Source of the DNA: Brachionus manjavacas
Taxonomy: Eukaryota > Rotifera > Eurotatoria > Ploima > Brachionidae
Reading direction: 5' to 3'
DNA: 64,000 nucleotides
NCBI GenBank assembly: GCA_019054805.1
Contig: JAHQIY010000005.1
Coordinates: 1,905,501 to 1,969,500 of the forward strand
Below the pieces are notes generated by a model. That model searched no databases, was not told the DNA's origin, and saw nothing but the letters and a program-made list of their open reading frames with translations. Of the stretch, positions 12,508 to 23,537 are shown piece after piece. A program made the position numbers and the translations under genes. Numbering within the stretch: position 1 is the first letter of the stretch; each line of letters starts with the position of its first letter.

Positions 12508-13900
12508 GGGGTAAAACCGTGAATTCTTTTATTTGATCGCTAATTAGTTGTGAGATTTATTTTTTTTTTCGAAAAAAATATAAAACAATAAAAGAGAATA
12601 TTGTCTTTAATTTAAAAAAAACTTAATTTAAAATAAAAGAACGGTTTAAAAGTTATAGTTAAAATAAAATAAGATCTTTCATTAACGTTTCAACGCTTAC
12701 ATTGGGGTATATCCGTGAATTACATAAATTCAAGCAATTAAAATACAAAAAAAAGTATAAGAAAATATATGTATCCTATTTTAAAACAAAATTTATCTAT
12801 TTAGAACACTTTTTTGAACAAAAAAAATCCATAGTTAAATCAAAGCCTCTTGGAAGTCATTTCCCACAAGACCAATTGTTACATTTCTCAAAAGAAATCC
12901 ATTTGTTTTGATTTGTTTTGACTTTTCCAAATACTGTTTTTACATTTGAAACAACTTTTTTGGTCTTTCAGTGAAGATATTTCAATTTCAGACTCTTCTT
13001 CGTCTTCTTCATCACTGATTATTGTCACTTTTTTCCTCTTTTTGTTCGACTTTTTTGCCACTTCATCTTCTAATTTTTTCAAAACTAGATTCTCAGCCAA
13101 AACTTCACCGTACTTTCTTTTAATCCTCGTTTTTTTTGTTGACGTTTTCTCTTTATTTGCTGAAATAGTGTTTCACAAAGTTTCTAATGCTAGCAAAATC
13201 AATACCATGACCCCATTCAGCTAATTGTGTGATCACTTCAACTAAAAGCGTTTCAAATTCTTTAGGGATCCATTGGGTAGCACCTTTAACATTTGCAGGT
13301 CTTTTATACTTTTCATTGATTCGGTCGTTAAATGTTGAATATGGAATGTTAAAGCGCACAGAAGCTTGATGTTTGTTTAATTTTTTAGCTTCAATTTCGG
13401 CAATGGCTATTTGTAAAGTTTCTTCGCTATAAGCTTTTTGGGTTTTTTGGAAGTTACTTCTCGGCATTTTTAAAAAGTTTTTTTTTTAAATATCAATCAA
13501 ATAGAAAATTCACACTATTTATTGCAATAAATGAAATTAACGGTTTAACCCCAATCCCATTTTTTTCTTAAACTTATTTTATTTTAAAATAATAGAAAAT
13601 CGGTTAAGTTTTTGAATTTTTCAGTAAGAAATTCGTAATCAGCATCAAAAAATAGATATAACAGAGTTCTTTGTTCAAATTTTTACCAATTATCAAGAAA
13701 GTTTTTTTTTTGAGGATCGGAATTTTTTTTTAAGTAGCGAAGATTAGTCGTTTAAATGAAATTAAAAAAAATAAAAAATTCTTTTTTTAGGTCATTTTTA
13801 TTAACAAAGACGTTCTTTATATTCTTTTTTTTATTTAATAGAAAATTATTTTTCAAAGACAAGTTATAGTCATTCAAAGAAGAATTCACGGTTTTACCCC
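12508..13900 (-). mobile_element. Internally deleted pogo-like DNA transposon
   Basis: The element is bounded by 21-bp inverted repeats at 12508-12528 and 13880-13900, beginning GGGGTAAAACCGTGAATTC. Related motifs (AACGGTTTAACCCC and GGGGTATATCCGTGAATTAC) recur just inside and outside the ends. On the minus strand it encodes the head and the tail of a transposase, with the middle missing. I could not identify a clear TA target duplication. Confidence 0.72.
12888..13467 (-). pseudogene. Pogo-type transposase remnant: HTH head joined to acidic tail, DDE core lost
   Basis: The frame from 13467 to 13153 starts MPRSNFQKTQKAYSEETL and contains a psq-type helix-turn-helix (about residues 13-50, with KLNKHQASVRFNIPYSTFND), the DNA-binding head of pogo/Tigger transposases. 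The second part, 13150-12888, gives KKTRIKRKYGEVLAENLVL, then a lysine-rich and acidic stretch (ISDEEDEEESEIEI) and a CFKC pair, as in the tails of such enzymes. The DDE catalytic domain, normally about 200 residues or more, is missing and the two parts are out of frame. It cannot transpose by itself. Confidence 0.75.
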
Positions 13901-14365
13901 ATTAACGGTTTAACCCTGAATTACATTAGATTATCAGATAAATCCATGAGTTCCTCATTTAAAGACAAATTTCATCATTTTGTGCTCGTTTTTTTCCTGA
14001 GAAAATATGAATATTCAATTAGAAATCTTTCTTAGTTTAAAATAACTTATATGATGTTCCCATAGTGACTTTAATGTTCCTATATTGGTATCATATAACC
14101 TTATATCAAATTAAGAACATGCTATCGTCTTTTTAAAATTCTTAAACAAATTTGAAAATTTTGGTGATTGATCCCTATTAAAAAAAGTGAAAATGCTATT
14201 TTATATTTAAAATCTTATTCAACATTCTTAATTTTGTCTTAAATTTAAGGCATTTAGTACACTTAATTTTTCAAAAAAATAATCAAAAAATAATAAGAAC
14301 CCAAATTTTGTAGTTTTACTTTTAAGTTTATTAAATTTAAAAAATTTATATTATTTATATTCAAT
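13901..14365. other. Unassigned AT-rich DNA
   Basis: Apart from a CTGAATTACAT motif right of the transposon end, which also occurs inside its left end, I see nothing here. Confidence 0.4.
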
Positions 14366-14985
14366 TTAAATAGTTAAAATTTTCTTTTTTTGTACTATTT
14401 TAAGATTGAAGTTAGAAATTAATTTGAGGAATCCAATTTTTGATGTTTTCCAAAAGTAAAGGGGAAACAGTTCCTTATAGCAATTGGTATTCATTTGGGA
14501 AACCAGTTCTACTAGGCTTTCTCTTTCTTCAAGCCTTATTTCTTCATAAATATTCTGTTTAATTGGAACTGATATAGCTCCAAGAAGAACCATGAATTTT
14601 ATTAATTTTGAACGATCAGATGCAATCATTGCAATTGAACCTCCTTTGCTATGAGAAATTAACCCAATAATTATATTCCTTGTTTTCTATTTTTTAAATA
14701 TTTAATGCCTTCAATTAAATCATCAGTTAAATCCTTAAAAACAACTGCTGAAAAATCTCTAAAAAAAATTTCTAATACCCCGATCAACAAATCTTAGAAC
14801 TGGTACACCATTATTGGACAGATAGGCAGCCATTACCATAAATGTTTATGGTCAAACATTGTTCCATCTCTATCATGATCAGCAGCTATCGATTAAAGAA
14901 CGACAGCAGCTATCGATTTTTGATTTTTTGATGTAAAAGCTCTTGAAGGGGTAATGTTAGCTTTTTGGTTTTTGAGGTCTATTTA
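14366..14985 (-). pseudogene. Broken alpha/beta-hydrolase gene, catalytic part
   Basis: On the minus strand, pieces in different frames read in order: NQKANITPSRAF, SIAAVVL, DHDRDGTMFDHK, MAAYLSNNGVPVLRFVDRG, RDFSAVVFKDLTDDLIEG, IKYLKNRK, IIIGLISHSKGGSIAMIA, then DRSKLIKFMVLLGAISVPI. This matches my memory of an alpha/beta-hydrolase family common in bacteria, with GSGPxDRDxT...GHK, LRxDDRG and a GHSxGG nucleophile box. Here the box reads SHSKGG. At least three frameshifts and stops make it a pseudogene unless many are sequencing errors. ATCGATAGCTGCT is duplicated at 14881-14920. The N-terminal part lies at 15319-15510. Confidence 0.68.
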
Positions 14986-14993
14986 CCGTAAAC

Positions 14994-15036
14994 AAAGTCA
15001 TTCAAAATATGAAGGCTTCATATTTTGAATGACTTT
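14994..15036. repeat. Perfect 21-bp palindrome with one-base loop
   Basis: The 21 bases at 14994-15014 (AAAGTCATTCAAAATATGAAG) are exactly reverse-complemented at 15016-15036 around a single G. It sits between the hydrolase fragment and the SINE tail. It could be a hairpin insertion scar or a replication-slippage product; no gene function is implied. Confidence 0.9.
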
Positions 15037-15065
15037 AAGCACTTTTAAAATAAATTGGACTGCCT

Positions 15066-15317
15066 ACAATAATAATAATAATAATAATAATTGCCCCTTT
15101 TCTATCTTAAAGCATAATGGGGAGGCGCTCATCTCCTTTTCATGTACCTTTTTGAGCAAAGGCTCAGATCTGACACAGAGGCTACTGCATCGAGATGATC
15201 ATCTACACCGCAATTATTACCTAGTCGAAACTGGTCCCCCTATTTTTATGATGAAAGAGGTTTAAACATTCGCCCCGTATTGCAGAGATATTTTGAAGGT
15301 TTTTTCACCCTCAGCGA
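15066..15317 (-). mobile_element. 5'-truncated SINE with (AAT)n tail
   Basis: Body sequence matches the SINEs at 9425-9708 and 27886-28192. On this strand it begins with an (AAT)n run, the element's 3' tail in reverse, and stops at CCTCAGCG, before the tRNA-like head. It lies between the two parts of the broken hydrolase gene, in the same orientation as that gene. I found no target duplication. Confidence 0.85.
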
Positions 15318-15318
15318 T

Positions 15319-15510
15319 CTAATTGATGTTGATAATCTTAGAGTCGTTTACATTAAATATATCAAATCTTGTCTTTAGATTTCTTTCTGGTATTTTAAAA
15401 TATCCAGCATAATCATTGCCATTTAAAAATATATGAGCCAGTATTAAAACTGGGATAGTCTGAACACTGGTTGCATTCCAGGCTCCTATTAGTAATTCAG
15501 TTTCAAGCAT
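15319..15510 (-). pseudogene. Broken alpha/beta-hydrolase gene, N-terminal part
   Basis: The 63-codon frame includes LLIGAWNATSVQTIPVLILA, AHIFLNGNDYAGYFKIPERN and FDIFNVNDSKIIN. It fits the small beta-rich domain that precedes the catalytic domain in the same bacterial-type hydrolase family (pattern GxWxG...LxLxxHI...GYxGxxxSP...IPxxxVxxxxxxIxI). The frame is cut within two bases of the SINE, supporting the SINE as a gene-breaking insertion. Confidence 0.55.
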
Positions 15511-15519
15511 TTCTTTTTT

Positions 15520-16385
15520 GAATGTTAAGTCATATTAAATTAGAATGTTATTTTATATTAAATTTCGATGACATTTTAATAAGATCATTAATTTTAATTT
15601 TTTTTTAAATTTAATCTATAAAATTTTAAACCTAGTTAAACTTTATTTTACTAAAGTTAACCTTTTTTGATTTTAATAGTTTTTCTAAAATGACGTCGTG
15701 CCTTTTTATTTGATTTAGAATTGCTGAAATGATGAAATCAGTTTTTTGTCAAATAGCACCTTTTTTGAACAAAATTTTAAAAATTTCGATTTATTAATTT
15801 ATGCTCCAAGTTTTGTTTGCTATTTAAATTTTTAGTTTTCAAATCTATATACAGATTTGTTTGTTTAAGAAATCATGAATCAAAAATCTTTTTTTGGAAT
15901 AATTCATCAAAAATAATAAAATCGATTTCGAGATTTTTTTTTCAAAATTAAACCTGCTAATTTTAATATTATACAACAATAGCTTTAAAAATAGTTTATC
16001 AGAACTTGCTTAATAAATGCTTGGTTACTATAAATAAATACAGTAATAAATTCTTAATTATACTTGTATTTCGTTTTATTTATAATTAAGTGAATTCAAT
16101 ATTTCATTATTTTTCCGTTTGCCATTTTTTTCATTTTTAAAAGAGAAAGAAATTATAATAAATTTTTAATTAGCAAGACAATTTTGATCTAAAAATAAGC
16201 TTCAATCGATTTTTCAAAAGCCTAAGTTTATTTTTAAGATTTTATTTTTTATAATGACATTATTTCTTTATCGTTAGAATAAAATAATTATGAATTTAAA
16301 AAAAAAAAACTTTAAAATTGAAAATGAGACTGAACAAGAATATAAATTATTATTAAACTAAATGGAATCTAAAATTTTAAATTTT
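15520..16385. other. Intergenic AT-rich DNA
   Basis: No gene recognised between the hydrolase remnant and the 3' end of TMED2. Confidence 0.5.
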
Positions 16386-16390
16386 AGCCT

Positions 16391-17105
16391 TTAAACAACT
16401 CGTCTGATTTCGAAGAATCTCTTCAAATAATAAACTTGTCCCACTGTCATAGTCAATAAAACAGCAGCTTCAAAAAAAGACCACATAACTACTCGTGAAT
16501 TAGTGTTATCATTAACTTAATTTAAAAAAGTAAACATTTTAAGATTAAAAATTGCATTCTCTAGGTTACTTGCTCTGTGAATGCGCTCTCTTATTTCCAT
16601 ATACTCCTGCTCATGTTTGACAGCAGTCAAAGAGTTTGACAGTTCGTTTATCATTTCTTCCAGTTTATTATGGTCAGCTAGAAAAAAAATCAGAATTGAA
16701 GCTTTCGAAGTGAATTTTAAAATTACCAGTGCCATTTACATTTGCGTTGTTGGCCTGAGACTGATTTTCAGTGACATCCATTGAGAACATGACAATTTTA
16801 GGAGTCATTGTGGACATTTTATTGCTGAAACAATATTTGTATATGCCATCGATGTGTGTTGCAAAGGTGTACTTTCCATTTGATTCTCTGTCTCCTTGGT
16901 AAATGACTTTGTTATCAGGTCCCGTAATTTTGACATCAATGTCCAAAAAACCGCCCTCAACTACTTCGAACATGAGACCGAGCTTTGTTCCTGCTACTGC
17001 TCGGTCGAAAAAACATTCTTCTGAATGAGCATCGATTGTTATAAAGTATTGAATCGATTCTTTAATCAATAAACCCAATAAAAAAGTGTAAACATAGAGC
17101 TTCAT
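16391..17105 (-). CDS. TMED2: TMED2, p24-family cargo receptor of ER-Golgi vesicles
   Basis: Three minus-strand exons, 17105-16727, 16677-16570 and 16515-16391, with introns of 49 and 54 bases, give 203 residues (human TMED2 has 201). p24 proteins cycle between ER and Golgi and help load and shape COPI and COPII vesicles. In order: a signal peptide; the GOLD domain with [32 protein letters not shown] and [20 protein letters not shown] (two cysteines for the disulphide); a coiled coil with [10 protein letters not shown] and [16 protein letters not shown]; a membrane helix; and a cytosolic tail [13 protein letters not shown]. That tail keeps the FF and basic residues used for coatomer binding. 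A possible splice acceptor lies 7 bases before the ATG. Every TMED2 landmark is present, so the assignment is firm. Confidence 0.96.
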
Positions 17106-17343
17106 TTCAAATCTATCCTATTTGAACGATCAAAATAAATGATTAGAATTGTATTTGAAAATTGAATGCTACGTGGTATAAAGAATGTTCGTCTAAAATA
17201 TGAGCAAATATAATTTTTTTCAAAAATTAAAATTTCCAATTCTTGCACCATGCAATTTTGTGCACTAGTTGGCAAAGATTGAGTTTTGTCTTTTAGAATT
17301 TTTGGCATATTTAAAAAAAATATAAACTAAAAATTACTATTTG

Positions 17344-17438
17344 AATTAAGTTCTACATAAAATAAGTGAATTTATTATTTTTTATATTTTGATTAAGTTT
17401 TACATAAAATAAGTGAATTTATTATTTTCATATTTTGA
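17344..17438. repeat. Tandem duplication of a ~47-bp unit
   Basis: Two adjacent copies share ACATAAAATAAGTGAATTTA and following bases, differing at a few positions. It lies upstream of TMED2. Confidence 0.8.
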
Positions 17439-19359
17439 GCAAACATATTAGATTGCTATAATGAAAATTTTTTTATTTATTCAAACTTTTTTAGATACAC
17501 AATACTTTTAAAATTAGATAGCATATCGATCGCCTAATCAAAGAAATTCACATATTAAACACATTATACGATATTATGTTTTTTTCCAAAAAACAAAAAA
17601 GAACAAAGCAAAATTACGAATAGAAATAATTTCTTTAGAGAAAATTAATTTTATTCAGTCAAATATAATTTTTTTTCATATTAAAAAAATAGGAGGATCG
17701 GCTCAAAATATTATAAAGCTTATATGTGCTTAGATTTGCTTAATTTAAATTCAATTATATCAAGCTCATTTATAATTTATAATTATTTTAGCCTATAATC
17801 TATTTTTTTAAAATTTATACATTTATTTTATTTCATTAGATTTGACAGACAATTGGATTTAAAGAAAAAGAAATCGATCTCTTTGCCTCTTCAAAACGAG
17901 TTTTTTCAGTACTTTTTAATTAAATAGACTCTTTTCTTAAATAGAAAAAAATCAATTTTGCAAGAGGCGCTCGGTCTCGCTAAGGAATTCGTGTTCAAAA
18001 GGGATAAAATTAGTTAAAATTTTCTAGGAGACAAATTAAAGGCAAATGGAAAGCAGCAGCAAAAATAGAATCTTTTTGAATATGTTATAAAATAATTTAA
18101 AAAAAATTAATTGTTTTTTGACTAAATTTGCCCTAGTGTTTTAATTTGGGATTATATTTTTGATACTAAATGATCATAATATTAAAGCTTTATTATTTTA
18201 CTAATATTTTTTAATATTATTTTAGACTTTCGAATTTTATTTGCATCTCCAATTACTAGCGAGATTACATATCACTTTTTCAATTCAAATTTTCTTTAAA
18301 ATAAAACTGTTAATATTAAGATAATGTGAGTTTAGCGTTTTCATGATTGTAAAATAGAAAAAGTAAATTTAAACAATTATTTAAAATTAGAATAAATTCA
18401 ATTAGAGATAAAATGCAATCTCTGTCATAAATTATTTTATTTTTCAAATTACTATAATTCAAGTAGAAAGAAAAATATTTGCGAACAATTAGTCAAAGAT
18501 AAATTTGGAAATTAATTTTCTTTAAATTTGAATTTATTTTTTCTGAATGAATTTCGATAATTTTGTTTCTTTTTGATTATATACAGGATTAAAAACCAAG
18601 CTTTCAAGCAATTAAAAAACTGAAATATTCTTCGATTGTTTGTTTAGATTTAATTTTAATTTTTTCTATTCGCAAAAAATAAACACTAGATTTTGAAAAA
18701 TATTTTATTTTTATTAGCAAAAATCTTAAAAGTCGATTTACGTAATAAAAAAAAAATTAATTTTATTTTTGTGCAATGATTTTAAAATTTTTATTAAAAC
18801 TTCTAATAATTATTTGTCAAGTCAAATAACAACGCTGAATCAGCGTAAAAATAAATGGTATCCCAGTCGATTTTAAGTAAGTAGCAAAAAATATGCCTTC
18901 AATTCAAATTTTCTCTTAATTCCTTTAGAATTAAATTTTTTCCTATTGGTTTGGAAAAATAAATTCGAATTATTAGAAAACATAATTTGAATTCCTCAAT
19001 CTCAAGTTAATTAAAAATTCAAAGCTCTCAATCAAACTTCGATTCGAATCAACAAGGACATAATTTCCTAGAATTCTACCCACCGATCCAAGTTTTGAGA
19101 TCAGATAAAATATAAAAATGTTTTCAAAACTAATTTTCTAGTTGAAAAAAAAAATAAAAAAAATTCAATTTAATTTAAATTATGAATTTAAATCGAGTTT
19201 GAAGCATACATTCAAGTGTTTTTAATAAATTGCCGAGAGAGCTTTTGAATTAGAAACGAATTTTACAAAAAATAATAAGAAACTAAATAATTTCTTCAAA
19301 AAGTAATTATCAAATTAAAAACTGAAAAATTATACTAAAAAATTCGTCCTAATAACCGA

Positions 19360-19713
19360 TTAACTCTTTTCTGCTTTCTTTGGCATTGAATCACTATGCG
19401 GTAATTCTTTTCCACCAAAGGTTAAAGCGAACATTGTGCTAATTAAAATTACTGTTTACCAGGTAACATATTTAAATTTATTTTCATATTAAAAAAAGAC
19501 ATATTGGAGTTTTAATTTTTATTTTAAAACGAATATACATCAATTTATTTTTCTATTATTTTTTGCATTTTAAATCAAATTAATAATTGCATTTGAAGCT
19601 CGATTTAAATTGGGTGCTTTTTTTCAGACCAGTTTTTCTTTTTCTCCTAAAGCAGCATAAATTGTATGCTCAAATACTTTGAAATCAATAATTTTCTCGG
19701 CTTTGGTTGTTTT
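19360..19713 (-). other. Two short coding-like frames, possible small gene
   Basis: On the minus strand, 19713-19624 follows a TTGACTAG acceptor and reads KTTKAEKIIDFKVFEHTIYA then ALGEKEKLV and a stop. Further on, 19434-19360 reads MFALTFGGKELPHSDSMPKK then AEKS and a stop, preceded by a TTTAATTAG acceptor 4 bases before its ATG. Composition is unlike the surrounding DNA. I could not join the two in one frame with a convincing donor, and I do not recognise the product. Both could be chance. Confidence 0.25.
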
Positions 19714-20520
19714 CTAGTCAAATGGAGTTTCAAAATGTTAAAATTTATAGTTTTATTGTAATCTTTTTAATATTTGCAAGCATTGTTTTCACATAAAGCC
19801 ATAAAAATTAATTTCTTTAGGCCAATCATGTAGATGAATTTGGGGAAATTGTAAGATAGTAAAAATCGAATCTAATAAAATAATAAATAGTTTTGAAATG
19901 TTAAGACCGAAAAACTAATAGAAATAGAAAACAATATAAAAATGTAATAGTAATAATCATAATTTTGGCAAAAATATAATTTTTTATAGAGGAAAAAACA
20001 AACAAGTTTTGTTTCGACAGAGCTAGATATTAAAGCTATTACGTAATTCATTCACATTATCATAACCTACATTTAACTTTTAGAAATATATATCTAAAAT
20101 AAAAAATTGCAATTCTATTCGAGATAAATATTTTACGTAATGATTTTAAATAATAGTGCCTAGAGTATGTGGAAATAATGTTAACCTTAGTTCGGGTTTT
20201 TTTCTCTTTCTTTTTTATTCAAATTTAATGCTCAACAAAATAAAATAATATTAATAATTTACATTAATTATTTTTTATTAAATATACAAAAGAACACTTT
20301 TTGTTGTGTTGAAATTTCATTTGAATATTAAGCTCTAGTTTTCCTTGTTTGCATTTTCAAAATAAAAAGAGATTTTTCGTATTTTTTATTGTTAGGTTAT
20401 GTAATTCGCCAAAAATGAATTTTCGTGTATAACTCATAAAAAGAGAAAAGTTTAAAAATTTACAATAAAGATCTATTTAATAGAAATAATAATATAATAC
20501 TTCATATTAAATTTAATTTT

Positions 20521-20577
20521 TCTTTTTTTCTCTCTCTCTCTCTCTCGCTCTCTCTCTTTCGTTCTTTCTCTCTCGTT
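20521..20577. repeat. (TC)n microsatellite
   Basis: A pyrimidine tract of CT repeats, interrupted by CG and TTCGTT, lies about 1.1 kb upstream of the spalt-like gene. Confidence 0.85.
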
Positions 20578-21711
20578 TTTATTTTCGAGCTCTTGCTCTT
20601 GTTTTGGTATTTAGTTATTTAAAATGAATGGTTTTAAAAAAATAAAACAAAAATATTTCAAATAATTTAAATTTTAGCTAATGTTGATTTTTTTCCAAAA
20701 TAGCTTTTTATTCATTTTTTTAGGAGGGAGCATTTACCTATGATTATCAAAAGACAGCAATGCTGGCTCATACTCATTGCTAAGTAATCAAATTTAAAAT
20801 CGTATTAGTTTTTAGGGAAAAAAATTATCGTTTTTTTATTCATCATAACCATAAAACTATTTAAACATTGTTTTTTGTAGAAATTTTTAATGGGCTTTTT
20901 TATTTGAAAAAAAAAAAAAAGTTAGACTAAATATTTAGGCACTAAGTACCAATTAGGTTATTACCTAGTTCCAAATCAATCCACTTTTGAGTCAAGGCCA
21001 AAATTTAATAAGCAAAATAAAATACCAGCTTATCCAAGTTCGTTTTAGTTGTAATAAAAACTTAAAAAAGATTAAATGAGATATAGTGATAAATTAAATA
21101 AGTAACTAAACCACTGGATCTTTAATTTTCCGAAGCTCTTTTAGTCTTTTTAGACGCCTATTTTTTGCAATTATATTCACCAACAACAAAAAATCTAAAA
21201 AAATTTCAATTATTAACTACATAATTATTTTTCATTATTTTTTTGTAATGGTAAGAGAAAAACAAATCCGACTCTGGGTCCGAAAAGAGAATTTTTCATT
21301 TTTTATACACTTTTCAGGTACATATTTTTATTGCATTAAAAAATCATGTTCACTAATAAGTTTTGGGGTGCGAAAATTAATTTCAAAAAGCTAATTTAAA
21401 CAAGATCTTTGTATGGTTTGAATTAATAGAATATTTTTCAAAGCAATAAATTTTTTAATTTTATTTTTTTAATTTGTTATAAATAAGAAAATTATCTTTT
21501 ATTAATTCTAAGAGAATCAATTGCTCATTACTTTTAGGCACATAAAGCAAGATTGTATGGAAATAAGATAATTTTTTTTCTAAAGCAACTTAAATTCAAG
21601 AATATTAATAAAGATCATTGTAATCGAGCATTTGTTTTGGATTTTATTTTTTTAAATTTATGTAATATCTTTATCTAGATAAAAAATTATGCTATATTGA
21701 ATATTGAAGAA

Positions 21712-23223
21712 ATGATAATTGATTCAACAAGTTCGTCTTATAGTACTGAAACCGAACAAGAAGTAGCAGTCTCTGGTTCAAATGCGAACTCACAGTTCGT
21801 ATATGTACCCAAAGAATATTTGAGCAAACTAGAAAAATCCATTGAGACAATTCAGCTTCAGCAAGAGATACAACTGAATTTGATCAAGCAATTGCAGGAC
21901 AAATTTGACAATTGTTCTTGTGGAGCGCCTAAAGCAGTTCCAAATGAATCGAGTGAAGAGAATAAGTCGGAAAGTCAAAGCATGTCCGCTTTGGAAAACG
22001 AAAATGATCTGATCGAAAACCCAGCTGAAACAAATGAGCAAAAAGATTTGGAAATTTTGGAGCCTGACTTGAAAAAAGTCAAAGTTGAAGCCAGCGAAGA
22101 TGTGGTGAGAAAAGAAAAAGACAGCGCAGACCCCACGTCGTCCATGCTCTCCGCATCGCCTGTCCACTCTCTGCCCAGTTCACCATCTCATACTGCACCA
22201 TCACAGCCATCATCAGCATCCTCTTCGTCATCATTTAGACACAAGTGCCAACTATGTGGCAAGGTGTTCGGCAGCGATTCGGCCGTTCAAATTCACATCA
22301 GGTCTCATACTGGCGAGAGGCCGTTCAAGTGCAACATTTGCGGAAACAGATTCTCGACCAAAGGAAACCTAAAGGTTCATTTTCAACGTCTGCACAAAAA
22401 CAAAGAGTTCAATTCGAACAATGAGGATTCGGACAACGAGTCGATCTCTAACAACACAGTAAAATCATGCACTTCTTTGTCAAGTTACAATCCAGCTAGT
22501 ATGGGACACATTAGCCAACCGGTGGCGCATCAGCACCACCAGGAGACTTATAAGCCACATGTGGCTGAAAATCGTGTTTTTCCTTCTACTCACATGGCAA
22601 ATTATTCTAATTTCTATGAGACTAGTAGAATACCGAGTCAACATTCAAGCCAAAATGGTTATTCTAGTGGAAATTCAGTACAGGATCCGACCTCTCAAGT
22701 TGTCCAGTCAATGATATGCAAAATTCTTAAGCAAGAAAATCCGAATTTGGACGAAAATGTGCTCAGAGCTGTGCTAAGCACAGTGTTTAATTCAAGGACT
22801 GATTTTAATCTGAATGACCAGGCTTCTATACAAGAAATGAACAACATCTTATCAGTTATTTTAAGCAAATTATCTCATGCTCAGTCCGAAAATAGCCTTG
22901 TCAAAGTGAATTCAACAAACAGTTCGTGTCAGTCGTCGTCGTCATCGTCATCATCGTCGTGGCATCAGCCGAGTTCTACCCAGGCCCAGCCACCAATGCA
23001 GCCAAGCATGCATGCATCAGCTGACCACAATTGTACCTTTTGCTCAAAAAAATTTTCAAGTGCCAGCGCTTTAGATATTCACATGAGAACCCATACGGGA
23101 GAAAAGCCGTTCAAATGCGAGATATGCTCGAGAGCGTTTACAACAAAAGGAAATCTAAAGGTCCACATGGGAACTCATGGTCTTACCTTTGCTTCGCGAA
23201 ATCAACTACAGCAAAGTCTATGA
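21712..23223 (+). CDS. Spalt-like (SALL) C2H2 zinc-finger transcription factor
   Basis: A single open exon gives 503 residues from the ATG at 21712; an upstream TTG in the same frame is not a usual eukaryotic start. Spalt proteins are nuclear DNA-binding regulators of development. Two finger pairs are seen. The first, about residues 178-227, reads [20 protein letters not shown] with linker HTGERPFKC and then [11 protein letters not shown]. The second, about 441-489, has [17 protein letters not shown] and [11 protein letters not shown]. The TKGNLKVH ending of each second finger is the spalt signature. A glutamine-containing stretch ([16 protein letters not shown], about residues 48-64) matches the oligomerisation region. 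Serine runs occur near 22200 and 22930. The usual third pair, the C2HC finger and an MSRRKQ-like N-terminus are absent here; a 5' exon may exist, because TATCTAG ending at 21678 is a good in-frame acceptor. Confidence 0.85.
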   Translation: MIIDSTSSSYSTETEQEVAVSGSNANSQFVYVPKEYLSKLEKSIETIQLQQEIQLNLIKQLQDKFDNCSCGAPKAVPNESSEENKSESQSMSALENENDLIENPAETNEQKDLEILEPDLKKVKVEASEDVVRKEKDSADPTSSMLSASPVHSLPSSPSHTAPSQPSSASSSSSFRHKCQLCGKVFGSDSAVQIHIRSHTGERPFKCNICGNRFSTKGNLKVHFQRLHKNKEFNSNNEDSDNESISNNTVKSCTSLSSYNPASMGHISQPVAHQHHQETYKPHVAENRVFPSTHMANYSNFYETSRIPSQHSSQNGYSSGNSVQDPTSQVVQSMICKILKQENPNLDENVLRAVLSTVFNSRTDFNLNDQASIQEMNNILSVILSKLSHAQSENSLVKVNSTNSSCQSSSSSSSSSWHQPSSTQAQPPMQPSMHASADHNCTFCSKKFSSASALDIHMRTHTGEKPFKCEICSRAFTTKGNLKVHMGTHGLTFASRNQLQQSL

Positions 23224-23537
23224 ATATATTCGAAATTTATGATACATACCTCAAATGATTTTATTTTTATTCTATGATAATGTTAAATTTTATATATAAA
23301 TCAGGCTGGTGATTTGTAAATACCTTATAGTTAAAGGTTACTTGATTTTTTTTTTAAATAAAGAATAATTTGAATATTTTTTTCCGCATATTTTTTAATC
23401 TTCTAAAAGTTATAAAAAGCAAATAGCTTGAAGAAAATAGTTTTAAGATTTTTTTAAAAAATTTGGAGAATTCTAATGAAACTCTTCTTTTTTTATACAA
23501 TTTATTTAAATTCTAAGAATTAAGAACATCATTTTAT
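23224..23537. other. Convergent 3' region of SALL-like gene and TXNDC17
   Basis: This 314-base gap holds the 3' ends of two converging genes. AATAAA near 23357 can serve the spalt-like gene. The TXNDC17 stop codon is itself followed directly by ATAAA on the minus strand. Confidence 0.6.

Larger units (their letters stand above)
17106..21711. other. Long gene-poor interval between TMED2 and the spalt-like gene
   Basis: Mostly low-complexity AT DNA. It holds a short tandem duplication near 17344-17438, two small coding-like frames on the minus strand (19360-19434 and 19624-19713) and a (TC)n run at 20521-20577. TMED2 and the spalt-like gene diverge from this interval, so it probably includes both promoters. 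Confidence 0.5.

Noticed and set aside
17102..17308. 68-codon minus-strand frame upstream of TMED2
   Set aside because: It overlaps the TMED2 start, has no signal of a known family and is probably 5' flank.
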